Positions 39,664-47,235 of a stretch of 64,000 bases of DNA are shown in pieces (position 1 is the first letter of the stretch; each line of letters opens with the position of its first letter). Origin of the DNA: Luteimonas sp. S4-F44 (GTDB lineage Bacteria > Pseudomonadota > Gammaproteobacteria > Xanthomonadales > Xanthomonadaceae); contig NZ_CP093340.1 in assembly GCF_022637415.1 (NCBI RefSeq), positions 744,001 to 808,000 of the forward strand, read 5' to 3'. The translations under genes were made by a program, and so were the position numbers. The notes below the pieces were generated by a model. It saw only the letters and a list, made by a program, of their open reading frames with translations. It did no database searches and was not told the DNA's origin.

Positions 39664-40554
39664 ATGATCATCCTTCACCAGATCGATCCGATCGCGCTGC
39701 AACTGCCGCAGATCGGCCCGTTCCATCCGTCGATCCACTGGTACGGCGTCATGTACCTGCTGGGCTTCGGCATGGCCTGGTGGCTGGGGCGGCTGCGCAT
39801 CCGTGCTGGCCGCCTGCCCGGCGTCGATGTCGAGCGTTTCGGTGACTTGCTGTTCAACGGCATCCTCGGCGTGATCCTCGGTGGCCGCATCGGCTACGTG
39901 CTGTTTTACACGCCGGGCGAGTTGATGGCCGACCCGTTGATGCTGTTCAAGGTCTGGGACGGCGGCATGAGCTTCCACGGCGGCCTGATCGGCGTGCTGG
40001 TGGCGGCCTGGTGGTGGGCGCGGCGCCAGCGCCTGCACTTCTTCGACGTGATGGACTTCGTGGCGCCGCTGGTGCCGCCGGGCCTGGGCTTCGGCCGGCT
40101 GGGCAATTACATCGGCGCCGAGCTGTGGGGCAAGTACACCCAGGCCGGCTGGGGCGTGGTGTTCCCGACCGATCCGGCGTTCGCCGGCTGGTCGGCTGAA
40201 CGCCTGCAGGCCGAGTTTGCGACCGGTGCTTTGGATCAATTCGCGCGGCACCCTTCGCAGCTTTATCAGGCGGGCCTGGAGGGGCTGGCGATGTTCGTCA
40301 TCCTGTGGCTCTTTTCGCGCAAGCCGCGTGCGCGCTATGCGGTCTCGGGGATGTTCGCGCTGCTCTATGGCGTGTTCCGGATCCTGGTCGAGTTTGTGCG
40401 CGTGCCCGATGCGAACATCGGCTATTTGGCATTCGGCTGGGTCACCCAGGGACAACTGCTGTCGTTGCCGCTGGTGGCGCTGGGCCTGTTCCTGTTGTGG
40501 CGTTCGCGCAGCGCGCCGGTGTTGCAGCCGGCCGTGCCGGCGCAGGCGGGCTGA
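39664..40554 (+). CDS. lgt: Prolipoprotein diacylglyceryl transferase
   Basis: Inner-membrane enzyme of 296 residues that attaches diacylglycerol to lipobox cysteines. It shows seven helices and the family motifs [25 protein letters not shown], the Lgt signature [29 protein letters not shown] and [15 protein letters not shown]. Starts five bases after the terC stop. Spacing to thyA is two bases. Several lipoproteins in this window (near 7702, 37516, 57807) are likely substrates. Confidence 0.97.
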   Translation: MIILHQIDPIALQLPQIGPFHPSIHWYGVMYLLGFGMAWWLGRLRIRAGRLPGVDVERFGDLLFNGILGVILGGRIGYVLFYTPGELMADPLMLFKVWDGGMSFHGGLIGVLVAAWWWARRQRLHFFDVMDFVAPLVPPGLGFGRLGNYIGAELWGKYTQAGWGVVFPTDPAFAGWSAERLQAEFATGALDQFARHPSQLYQAGLEGLAMFVILWLFSRKPRARYAVSGMFALLYGVFRILVEFVRVPDANIGYLAFGWVTQGQLLSLPLVALGLFLLWRSRSAPVLQPAVPAQAG

Positions 40555-40556
40555 GC

Positions 40557-41351
40557 ATGCGCCAGTATCTGGATCTGCTGCGCCATGTGCTCGAGCACGG
40601 CAGCGACAAGGCCGACCGCACCGGCACCGGCACGCGCAGCGTGTTCGGCTGGCAGATGCGCTTCGATCTGGCCGAGGGCTTTCCGCTGGTCACGACCAAG
40701 AAGTTGCACCTGCGCTCGATCGTCCATGAACTGCTGTGGTTCCTGAAAGGCGAGACCAACATCGGGTATCTCAAGGCCCACAAGGTCGGCATTTGGGACG
40801 AATGGGCCGATGCCGACGGCGAGCTGGGGCCGGTCTATGGCAAGCAGTGGCGGCGCTGGACCGGCAGCGACGGTCGCGAGATCGACCAGATCCGCTGGGT
40901 CGTCGAGGAGATCGCGCGCAACCCGGATTCGCGCCGGCTGATCGTCAGCGCCTGGAACGTCGCCGACCTGCCGCAGATGGCGCTGATGCCCTGCCACACG
41001 ATGTTCCAGTTCTACGTCGTCGACGGCCGCCTTAGCTGCCAGCTCTACCAGCGCAGCGGCGATATCTTCCTTGGCGTGCCGTTCAACATCGCCAGCTATG
41101 CGCTGCTCACGCACATGGTCGCGCAGGCGACCGGCCTGGGCGTGGGCGATTTCGTGCACACGCTCGGCGACGCGCACCTGTACGCGAACCATTTCGAGCA
41201 GGCCCGCGAGCAACTCACGCGCACACCGCGCCCGCTGCCGCGGCTGCGCTTGAATCCGGCGGTGACCGACCTGTTCGCGTTCGGCTACGACGACATCGCC
41301 TTCGACGGCTACGACCCGTGGCCGGCGATCAAGGCGCCGGTCGCGGTATGA
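40557..41351 (+). CDS. thyA: Thymidylate synthase
   Basis: dUMP methylase of 264 residues, identical in length to E. coli ThyA. The catalytic Cys is residue 146 in [12 protein letters not shown]. Other signatures: [65 protein letters not shown] and [12 protein letters not shown] 40557 is fixed by homology. It follows lgt as in E. coli and its stop overlaps the folA start (ATGA), coupling dTMP synthesis to dihydrofolate recycling. Confidence 0.98.
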   Translation: MRQYLDLLRHVLEHGSDKADRTGTGTRSVFGWQMRFDLAEGFPLVTTKKLHLRSIVHELLWFLKGETNIGYLKAHKVGIWDEWADADGELGPVYGKQWRRWTGSDGREIDQIRWVVEEIARNPDSRRLIVSAWNVADLPQMALMPCHTMFQFYVVDGRLSCQLYQRSGDIFLGVPFNIASYALLTHMVAQATGLGVGDFVHTLGDAHLYANHFEQAREQLTRTPRPLPRLRLNPAVTDLFAFGYDDIAFDGYDPWPAIKAPVAV

Positions 41352-41893
41352 CGGAACGGCAGGCGGCCGCAGCGGGGCCGGTGACAGAGCGCGACACGCC
41401 GCGGATTGTGTTGATTGCCGCGCTCGATCGCCATCGCGCGATCGGCGGCGGCAATGCGCTGCTGTGGCACCTGCCTGACGATCTGAAGCGCTTCAAGGCG
41501 TTGACGCTGGGCCAGCCAGTGCTGATGGGGCGCAAGACCGCCGAGTCGATCGGCCGCGCGCTGCCCGGTCGCCGCAACCTTGTGCTCACGCGTTCGGGCC
41601 GCGCACCGTTCGACGGCATGGAGGCGGTCGCGTCGCTCGATGCCGCGCTTGCACTGGCCGCAGACGATGGCGCCGATGCGCTGTGCGTGATCGGCGGCGG
41701 CGAGGTCTACGCGCTGGCGTTGCCGCGCGCCACACACCTGGCGCTGACCTGCGTCGATACCGAGGCCGATGGCGCAGATGCCTGGTTCCCGGCCTTCGAC
41801 GCCGCCGACTGGATCGAGACCGCGCGGCAGGATCACGCCGTCGACGCGCGCCACGCGCACGCGTTCGCGTTCGTCGACTACCGCCGCGCCTGA
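41348..41893 (+). CDS. folA: Dihydrofolate reductase
   Basis: DHFR of 181 residues from ATG 41348, overlapping the thyA stop by four bases. Motifs: [36 protein letters not shown] with the catalytic Asp in [31 protein letters not shown] and [15 protein letters not shown]. The N-terminus carries about 25 extra residues before the fold, a little longer than E. coli FolA (159). Its last 16 bases overlap the 3' end of the convergent DUF1287 gene. Confidence 0.97.
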   Translation: MTERQAAAAGPVTERDTPRIVLIAALDRHRAIGGGNALLWHLPDDLKRFKALTLGQPVLMGRKTAESIGRALPGRRNLVLTRSGRAPFDGMEAVASLDAALALAADDGADALCVIGGGEVYALALPRATHLALTCVDTEADGADAWFPAFDAADWIETARQDHAVDARHAHAFAFVDYRRA

Positions 41894-42495
41894 GCCGCCG
41901 ATACCGGTGGGAGCGCCGGTCGGTAGTGGCCGATGATGCGCCAGCGCAGCAATACGTTCTCCTCGCGCGTGCCACGGGCGATGTTGTGCAGCACCAGCGG
42001 TGTGCCGTCGCCGGCCTTGTGGTCGGACACGATGCCGATATGCAGCAGACCGTTGTCCAGGCGCCAGGCGACGATGTCGCCCGCGCGGTAATCGCCGCGC
42101 GCCTGCGCTACGGGTCGCGACCAGCCCTGGCGCGTGAACCAGGTCGTCTGGTTGGGCACGCGTCGGTGGTCGATGTGCGGGTCGGCGGCGAGGTGTCGCC
42201 ACTGGCGCGGGTAGGCCTCGGGATGGGCGCGCTTGTCCTGATGGATGCGCTGCTGCAGGTCGATGCCCTGCGTGCGCAGTGCGCGCACTACGACATCGGT
42301 GCAGACGCCACGGTCGGCGGGCACATCGCCGCCGGGGTAGCCCAGGCGGACGTAAGCCGGGTCGTAGCGGACGGTGACCCCGACCTGACGGCGGGCGGCG
42401 TCGGCCAGTGGATGCGCGATCGCGGTCGCCGACAGCACCAGGCCGACCAGCGCGAGCGCTGCCAGCCGAGCTTGCAGGCGCGGACGCCGACTCAT
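41878..42495 (-). CDS. DUF1287 exported protein (NlpC/P60-like fold)
   Basis: Protein of 205 residues with a signal peptide (LQARLAALALVGLVLSATAIA, cut near 28). The DUF1287 pattern follows: RYDPAYVRLGYPGGDVPADRGVCTDVVVRALR, with the putative nucleophile Cys, DPHIDHRRVPN, and NGLLHIGIVSDHKA...VLHNIARGT with the putative catalytic His. The Cys-His layout suggests a periplasmic amidase or peptidase of the NlpC/P60 clan, but no activity is established to my knowledge. The upstream neighbour apaH overlaps its start by four bases. The 3' end overlaps folA by 16 bases. Confidence 0.92.
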   Translation of the reverse strand: MSRRPRLQARLAALALVGLVLSATAIAHPLADAARRQVGVTVRYDPAYVRLGYPGGDVPADRGVCTDVVVRALRTQGIDLQQRIHQDKRAHPEAYPRQWRHLAADPHIDHRRVPNQTTWFTRQGWSRPVAQARGDYRAGDIVAWRLDNGLLHIGIVSDHKAGDGTPLVLHNIARGTREENVLLRWRIIGHYRPALPPVSAAQARR

Positions 42496-43328
42496 CTAGC
42501 CGCCGGCGGCACGTCGCGTCCGGGCACCTGGACGATGCGCAGGGTCTCGGCGTCGAGTTGCAGCGCGGTCAGCTTGCCGCCCCAGACCGCGCCGGTGTCG
42601 AGCGCGTGGATGCCGTGGCCGATGAACAGGCCCAGCGTCGACCAGTGGCCGCAGACGATCTTCAGGTCACGCTCGGCACGGCCCGGGACCTCATACCAGG
42701 GATAGAGCCCGGGCTGCTGGGTGCCGGGCGCGCCTTTTTCCTCGAATGCGATGCGGCCCTTGGGCGCGCAGTAGCGCATGCGGGTGAAGATATTGATGAT
42801 CGCGCGATCGCGGTCGGGCCCGGTCAGGTTCGGCGACCACGCCGGGCGATCGCCGTACATGTTGCGCAGCAGCTTGCGGTAGCCGGGGCTGCGCAGCTTG
42901 CGTTCGATCTCGGCGGCGTGCTTCTCGGCCAGTTGGGTGGTCCAGCGCGGCGCCAGGCCGGCGTGCAGCATCATCCAGCCCAGCGAGCGGTCCACGTGCA
43001 GCAGCGGACAGGCGCGCAGCCAGTCGAGCAGCACATCGCGGTCGTGGGCGAACAGCACGCCGCGCAGATCCGGATTGACCTTGCGCTGGTCCTCCTCGCG
43101 ACGCTCGGCGATCGCCAGCAGCGACAGGTCGTGGTTGCCCAGCACGCTGACGACGTTCTCGCGCAGCGAATGCACCAGCCGCAGCGTCTCGACCGATTCG
43201 CCGCCGCGATTGACCAGGTCGCCGCAGAACCACAGCCGATCGACGGCCGGGTCGAAGCGGATCGCCTCGAGCAATCGCGCGGTCGCACCGTAGCAACCCT
43301 GCAGGTCGCCGATCGCCCAGATCGCCAT
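42492..43328 (-). CDS. apaH: Symmetrical bis(5'-nucleosyl)-tetraphosphatase
   Basis: Calcineurin-like phosphoesterase of 278 residues that splits Ap4A into two ADP and also removes Np4 caps from RNA. Metallophosphatase motifs: WAIGDLQGCYGATARLL, LWFCGDLVNRGGESVETLR, VLGNHDLSLLAIAE and CGHWSTLGL. It ends in a short Pro/Ala tail. It lies in the conserved order rsmA-apaG-apaH, touching apaG by one base (TGATG-type junction). Confidence 0.97.
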   Translation of the reverse strand: MAIWAIGDLQGCYGATARLLEAIRFDPAVDRLWFCGDLVNRGGESVETLRLVHSLRENVVSVLGNHDLSLLAIAERREEDQRKVNPDLRGVLFAHDRDVLLDWLRACPLLHVDRSLGWMMLHAGLAPRWTTQLAEKHAAEIERKLRSPGYRKLLRNMYGDRPAWSPNLTGPDRDRAIINIFTRMRYCAPKGRIAFEEKGAPGTQQPGLYPWYEVPGRAERDLKIVCGHWSTLGLFIGHGIHALDTGAVWGGKLTALQLDAETLRIVQVPGRDVPPAAR

Positions 43329-43711
43329 CAGTGCAGGGTACGCGGAACCGACAGCGTGAACGGCGGAATCGGCGCGTCGAAATGCGCGCCGTCGTCGCCG
43401 ACCATGTCGTAGCTGCCCTCCATCGTCCCGACCGCCGTCGACAGCACCGCGCCGGAGGTGTAGGTGAACGCCTCGCCGGGTTCGAGCCGAGGCTGTTCAC
43501 CGACGACGCCGTCGCCATGCACTTCCTCGACGCGACCATTGGCGTCGGTGATGATCCAGTGGCGCGAGACGAGCTGGGCCGGCAACCGGCCGACATTGCG
43601 GATACGGATGGTATAGGCGAAAACGTAGCGATCGTCGTCGGGCGTCGATTCCTCGTCGAGGAAGCGCGTCGCGATCTGGATTTCGAGGGTGTAGTCGGCA
43701 GTCTCGTCCAT
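43328..43711 (-). CDS. apaG: Co2+/Mg2+ efflux-associated protein ApaG
   Basis: Immunoglobulin-like beta-sandwich protein of 127 residues. Family signatures: [54 protein letters not shown] and [29 protein letters not shown]. It binds pyrophosphate in some homologues, but its physiological role in bacteria is unsettled. Sits between rsmA and apaH. A seven-base-pair hairpin in the 38-base rsmA-apaG gap ends directly before its ATG. Confidence 0.96.
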   Translation of the reverse strand: MDETADYTLEIQIATRFLDEESTPDDDRYVFAYTIRIRNVGRLPAQLVSRHWIITDANGRVEEVHGDGVVGEQPRLEPGEAFTYTSGAVLSTAVGTMEGSYDMVGDDGAHFDAPIPPFTLSVPRTLH

Positions 43712-43712
43712 G

Positions 43713-43732
43713 GCCCGCTCAGTGTAGCGGGC
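43713..43732 (-). promoter_or_regulatory. Hairpin abutting the apaG start codon
   Basis: GCCCGCT (43713-43719) pairs perfectly with AGCGGGC (43726-43732) around a six-base loop. In the mRNA the stem ends one base before the apaG ATG and occupies the place of the ribosome-binding site, where no Shine-Dalgarno sequence is otherwise seen. It might restrict apaG translation to ribosomes arriving from rsmA; this is an inference. Confidence 0.4.
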
Positions 43733-43749
43733 GGCAATGAATGCTTCGA

Positions 43750-44559
43750 CTATGTCGTGGCCGTATGGTTGGCCAGACGCACGAAATCGGCCACCGATAG
43801 CTGCTCGGCGCGTTGCTGGGGATCGATGCCGGCCGCGTTGATCGCCTCGGCCTCCATCGTGCCGCCCAGCGCGTTGCGCAGGGTCTTGCGGCGCTGGCCG
43901 AACGCGGCGCGGACGATGTCGGCGAAGCGCTTGGGATCGACGATGCCGATGCGCTCGGGCGCGCGTGGGACCAGCCGCACGACCGCCGAGTCGACCTTCG
44001 GCGGGGGCCGGAACGCGCCCGGGCCGACGACGAACAGCGCCGTGACCTCGCAGTAGGCCTGCAGCATCACGCTCAACCGCCCGTAGACCTTGCTGCCAGG
44101 CCCGGCGGCCATGCGCTCGACCACTTCCTTCTGCAACATGAAGTGCATGTCGACGATCGCAGCGGCATGCGCCAGCGCGTGGAACAGGATCGGCGAGGAC
44201 AGGTTGTAGGGCAGGTTGCCAACCAGCCGGATCGGCGTGCCGTCTGCGAGCGCGGTCAGGTCGACGTCGAGCACGTTGGCATGGACCAGGGTCAACGTGC
44301 CATGCGCGGCCGCCTGCGCGGTCAGCGGCGCCAGCAGGTCGCGGTCGAACTCGATCGCGGTCAGGCTGCCGTGGCGGTCGAGCAACGGGAACGTCATCGC
44401 GCCCTGGCCCGGCCCGATCTCGACCAGGCGGTCGCCGGGCTTGGGGTCGATTGCCAGCACGATCTTGTCGACGACCCCGCGCTCGTGCAGGAAGTTCTGG
44501 CCCAGCGATTTCTTCGGGGGTTCGGTGAAGCTGCCGGAGGCGGCGGAGGATCGGATCAT
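43750..44559 (-). CDS. rsmA: 16S rRNA dimethyladenosine transferase
   Basis: KsgA/RsmA methyltransferase of 269 residues that dimethylates A1518 and A1519 of 16S rRNA. It starts with a short Ser/Ala leader, then [24 protein letters not shown] site [27 protein letters not shown] and the catalytic [24 protein letters not shown] and RRKTLRNAL follow. The 5' region is unusual: the 28 bases between csaA and this ATG are almost all pyrimidines on the coding strand and carry no purine-rich ribosome-binding site. Confidence 0.97.
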   Translation of the reverse strand: MIRSSAASGSFTEPPKKSLGQNFLHERGVVDKIVLAIDPKPGDRLVEIGPGQGAMTFPLLDRHGSLTAIEFDRDLLAPLTAQAAAHGTLTLVHANVLDVDLTALADGTPIRLVGNLPYNLSSPILFHALAHAAAIVDMHFMLQKEVVERMAAGPGSKVYGRLSVMLQAYCEVTALFVVGPGAFRPPPKVDSAVVRLVPRAPERIGIVDPKRFADIVRAAFGQRRKTLRNALGGTMEAEAINAAGIDPQQRAEQLSVADFVRLANHTATT

Positions 44560-44587
44560 GGGACGCGTCGTAGAAAAAGAGGAAAAG

Positions 44588-44935
44588 TCAAAGCAGCCGG
44601 GTGCCGGGCGCGATGTCGCCGTCGGGAACGCACAGACGCACCTTGCCTTCGGCGTCGTGGAAGCCGGTGATCAGGCACTCCGACATCAGCGGTCCGATCT
44701 GCTTGGGCGGAAAGTTCACCACGCCCACGACCAGTCGGCCGACCAGCGTCTCGGGCGCATAGTGGTCGGTGATCTGCGCGCTGGACTTGCGTACGCCGAT
44801 CTCTGGGCCGAAGTCGACCTGCAGCACGTAGGCCGGGCGCCGCGCCTCGGGAAACGCCTCGGCGGACACCACGCGCCCCACGCGCAGGTCGACGCGCAGG
44901 AAATCGTTCCAGTCGATCGGCGCGCCGACCGTCAT
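44588..44935 (-). CDS. csaA: tRNA-binding export-related chaperone CsaA
   Basis: OB-fold protein of 115 residues from ATG 44935, overlapping the pdxA stop by four bases (ATGA). The tRNA-binding domain pattern is clear: IDWNDFLRVDLRVGRVVSAEAFPEARRPAYVLQVDFG, GVRKSSAQIT, VVGVVNFPPKQIGPLMSECLITGF and VCVPDG-like LCVPDGDIAPGTRL. CsaA binds tRNA and has chaperone activity in Bacillus. An alternative ATG 12 codons upstream would lie in pdxA. Neighbours are pdxA and rsmA. Confidence 0.95.
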   Translation of the reverse strand: MTVGAPIDWNDFLRVDLRVGRVVSAEAFPEARRPAYVLQVDFGPEIGVRKSSAQITDHYAPETLVGRLVVGVVNFPPKQIGPLMSECLITGFHDAEGKVRLCVPDGDIAPGTRLL

Positions 44936-45912
44936 GCCGCGGCCCGGCGATGGCGAGCGAGCGCCGCGCACTGGTCGATCGCGCAGAACAGGCTCGACGG
45001 GTCGGCGTGGCCGCTGCCGGCGAGCGCGAGCGCGGTGCCGTGGTCCACCGCGACCCGGGGATACGGCAGGCCCAGGGTCAGGTTGACCGCCGATTCGAAG
45101 CCGCTGTACTTGAGCACCGGCAGGCCCTGGTCGTGATACATCGCCAGCACCGCGTCGACATCGGCCAGACGTGTGGGCAGAAACGCGGTATCGGCCGGCA
45201 GCGGGCCGTCGAGGGTGAGGCCTCCGGCACGCAGCCGCGCCAGCAGCGGGGCGATGATGGCGCGCTCCTCGAAGCCCAGATGGCCATCCTCGCCTGCATG
45301 GGGGTTGAGGCCGAGCACCGCGATCCGCGGGGCCTGCAGCCCGAAGTCGCGACGCAATGCGGTGTCGAGGATGCGCAATACGCGCTCGAGCACGGGCGCG
45401 GTGACGGCATCGGCGACGGCGCGTAGCGGCAGATGGGTGGTCGCGAGCGCGACGCGCAGTTGCGGGTTGGCGAGCATCATCACGACATCGCAGTCGGCCT
45501 CGTCGGCCAGCAATTCGGTCGTGCCGGTGTAGGGGACGCCGCCGGCATTGATCGCCGCCTTGTGCACGGGGCCGGTGACCAGACCGTCGAAGCGGCCCTC
45601 GCGGCAGCCGGTCGCGGCGTGCAGTAGGGCATCGACGATGCTGCGCGCGTTGCGCGGGTCGGGTGCGCCGAAGGCGGGCACGTGCGCATGCGGAAATTCG
45701 ATCAGGCGCAGCGTACCGGGGGGCACTTGCGGTTCTTGGGCATCGGCGAACGCGATCGGCAGCGCGATCGCGTCGGCGGCCTGGCGCAAGGCCTCGCGAT
45801 CGCCGATCGCGACCAGGTCGGCGTCACAGGCGCGCCAGGCGGCGCGTACGCACAGCTCCGGGCCGACGCCGGCCGGCTCACCCGGCACCAGCGCCAGCCT
45901 GGGCCGGGTCAT
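44932..45912 (-). CDS. pdxA: 4-hydroxythreonine-4-phosphate dehydrogenase
   Basis: NAD-dependent enzyme of 326 residues in the deoxyxylulose-5-phosphate-independent step of PLP synthesis. It starts RLALVPGEPAGVGPELCVRAA and has GLVTGPVHKAAINAGG.YTGTTELLAD, ATTHLPLRAVADAVT with a zinc-binding His, GLNPHAGEDGHLG, AMYHDQGLPVLKY and VDHGTALALAGSGHADPSSL. It is the usual partner downstream of surA; only three bases separate it from surA. PdxA makes precursor for BioA's PLP cofactor, a general link only. Confidence 0.97.
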   Translation of the reverse strand: MTRPRLALVPGEPAGVGPELCVRAAWRACDADLVAIGDREALRQAADAIALPIAFADAQEPQVPPGTLRLIEFPHAHVPAFGAPDPRNARSIVDALLHAATGCREGRFDGLVTGPVHKAAINAGGVPYTGTTELLADEADCDVVMMLANPQLRVALATTHLPLRAVADAVTAPVLERVLRILDTALRRDFGLQAPRIAVLGLNPHAGEDGHLGFEERAIIAPLLARLRAGGLTLDGPLPADTAFLPTRLADVDAVLAMYHDQGLPVLKYSGFESAVNLTLGLPYPRVAVDHGTALALAGSGHADPSSLFCAIDQCAALARHRRAAA

Positions 45913-45915
45913 CGC

Positions 45916-47235
45916 TCAGCCGCCGTCACCGATCTCGGGATCGGGATTGGGGCCGATGCGAACGCTGACGTAGGCCTCGCCGCGCATCTCGCGCACGTAG
46001 CGGTCCCACTCGTCCTCGAGCTTGCGCTGACCGATGGCCTCGCGCGCCTGCGCACGCCGGTTGTTGTCGTTGCCGGCCGACTGGCGGCTGGCCATGCGCT
46101 GGACGATGTGCCAGCCGGCCTGCGTGCGGAACGGCTGGGAGACGTCGCCGTCGCCGAGTGCGGCGACCTGGCCGCCGAAGTCCGGGCCGAACTCGTCCTG
46201 GGTGAACCAGCCCAGGTCGCCGCCGTTGGCCTTGGTGGCGTTGTCTTCGGAGCTGTCGCGGGCGATCTGCGCGAAATCGGCGCCACCCACGATGCGCGCG
46301 CGCAGCGTGTCGGCACGCGCCTTGGCGGCGCTGTCGTCGTCGCCCTGCGCGCGGATCAGGATATGGCGGGCCTGGTACTCGGTGACCATGCCGGCGTCGC
46401 CGTTCTGGCTCGCGTCGCGCACGTCCACCAGCTGCAGCAGCTGGAAGCCGCTGGGGCCGCGGATCGGGCCGATGACTTGGCCCGGCTGCAGCGAAGTGAC
46501 CGAGGTCGCGAACGCGGCCGGGATCTCGTCGGTCCGGCGCCAGCCCAGGTCGCCGCCTTCCAGCGCGTTCGGACTGTCGGAGTAGCGCACCGCCGCGGCC
46601 GAGAACTCCATTTCGCCGCGGTCGATCAGGCCCTTGATGCCGTCGATCTTCTGCTGGCCGGTCTGGATCTGCTCGGGCGTGGCGCCCTCGGGCAGCGCGA
46701 CGAGGATGTGCGCCAGGCGGTACTGGGCGCCGCTGGCCTGCGCCGACAGCGCGGCATCGACCTCGGCATCGCTGACCGAGATACGGGTCTGCGCGAAGCG
46801 CTGGCGCATGCGCTGGATCAGCAGCTCGTCGCGCAGCGAGGCGCGGAAGTCATCGAACGACATGCCGTCGCCGGCCAACTGGCGGCGCAGCTGGTCCATC
46901 GAAAAGTTGTTCTGCTGCGCGATCGCGGCGATCGCCTGGTCGACTTCTTCGTCGCTGACGCGCACGCCGGTCTGCTGGGCACGCGCGGTCTGCAGGCGCA
47001 GCGTGATCAGCCGCTCGAGCACCTGGCGCTCGAGGATCTCCTGCGGCGGCAACTGGTCCTGACGGGTCGCGTACTGCGTGCGGATGTTGTTCACCGCACG
47101 GTCGAGTTCGCTGGCGAGGATCACGTCCTCGTCGACGACCGCGGCGATGCGGTCGAGCGGTTGCAGGGTCTGGGCATGCGCGGCGGCGGCGCACAGCACC
47201 ACGGCGGCCGCGAGGGAACGGATCAGTGTCTTCAT
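45916..47235 (-). CDS. surA: Periplasmic chaperone/peptidyl-prolyl isomerase SurA
   Basis: Outer-membrane protein chaperone of 439 residues with a signal peptide (LAAAVVLCAAAAHA, cut near 21). A SurA N-terminal helical domain follows (LDRIAAVVDEDVILASELDRAV), then two parvulin domains, the first starting AQYRLAHILVALP at about 170 and the second YQARHILIRAQGD at about 285. Both contain GGDLGW and F..PFRT/G.QLL type segments. The C-terminal helix (REAIGQRKLEDEWDRYVREMRGEAYVSVR) completes the chaperone module. ATG overlaps the lptD stop by four bases. It assists folding of LptD, its operon partner. Confidence 0.97.
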   Translation of the reverse strand: MKTLIRSLAAAVVLCAAAAHAQTLQPLDRIAAVVDEDVILASELDRAVNNIRTQYATRQDQLPPQEILERQVLERLITLRLQTARAQQTGVRVSDEEVDQAIAAIAQQNNFSMDQLRRQLAGDGMSFDDFRASLRDELLIQRMRQRFAQTRISVSDAEVDAALSAQASGAQYRLAHILVALPEGATPEQIQTGQQKIDGIKGLIDRGEMEFSAAAVRYSDSPNALEGGDLGWRRTDEIPAAFATSVTSLQPGQVIGPIRGPSGFQLLQLVDVRDASQNGDAGMVTEYQARHILIRAQGDDDSAAKARADTLRARIVGGADFAQIARDSSEDNATKANGGDLGWFTQDEFGPDFGGQVAALGDGDVSQPFRTQAGWHIVQRMASRQSAGNDNNRRAQAREAIGQRKLEDEWDRYVREMRGEAYVSVRIGPNPDPEIGDGG

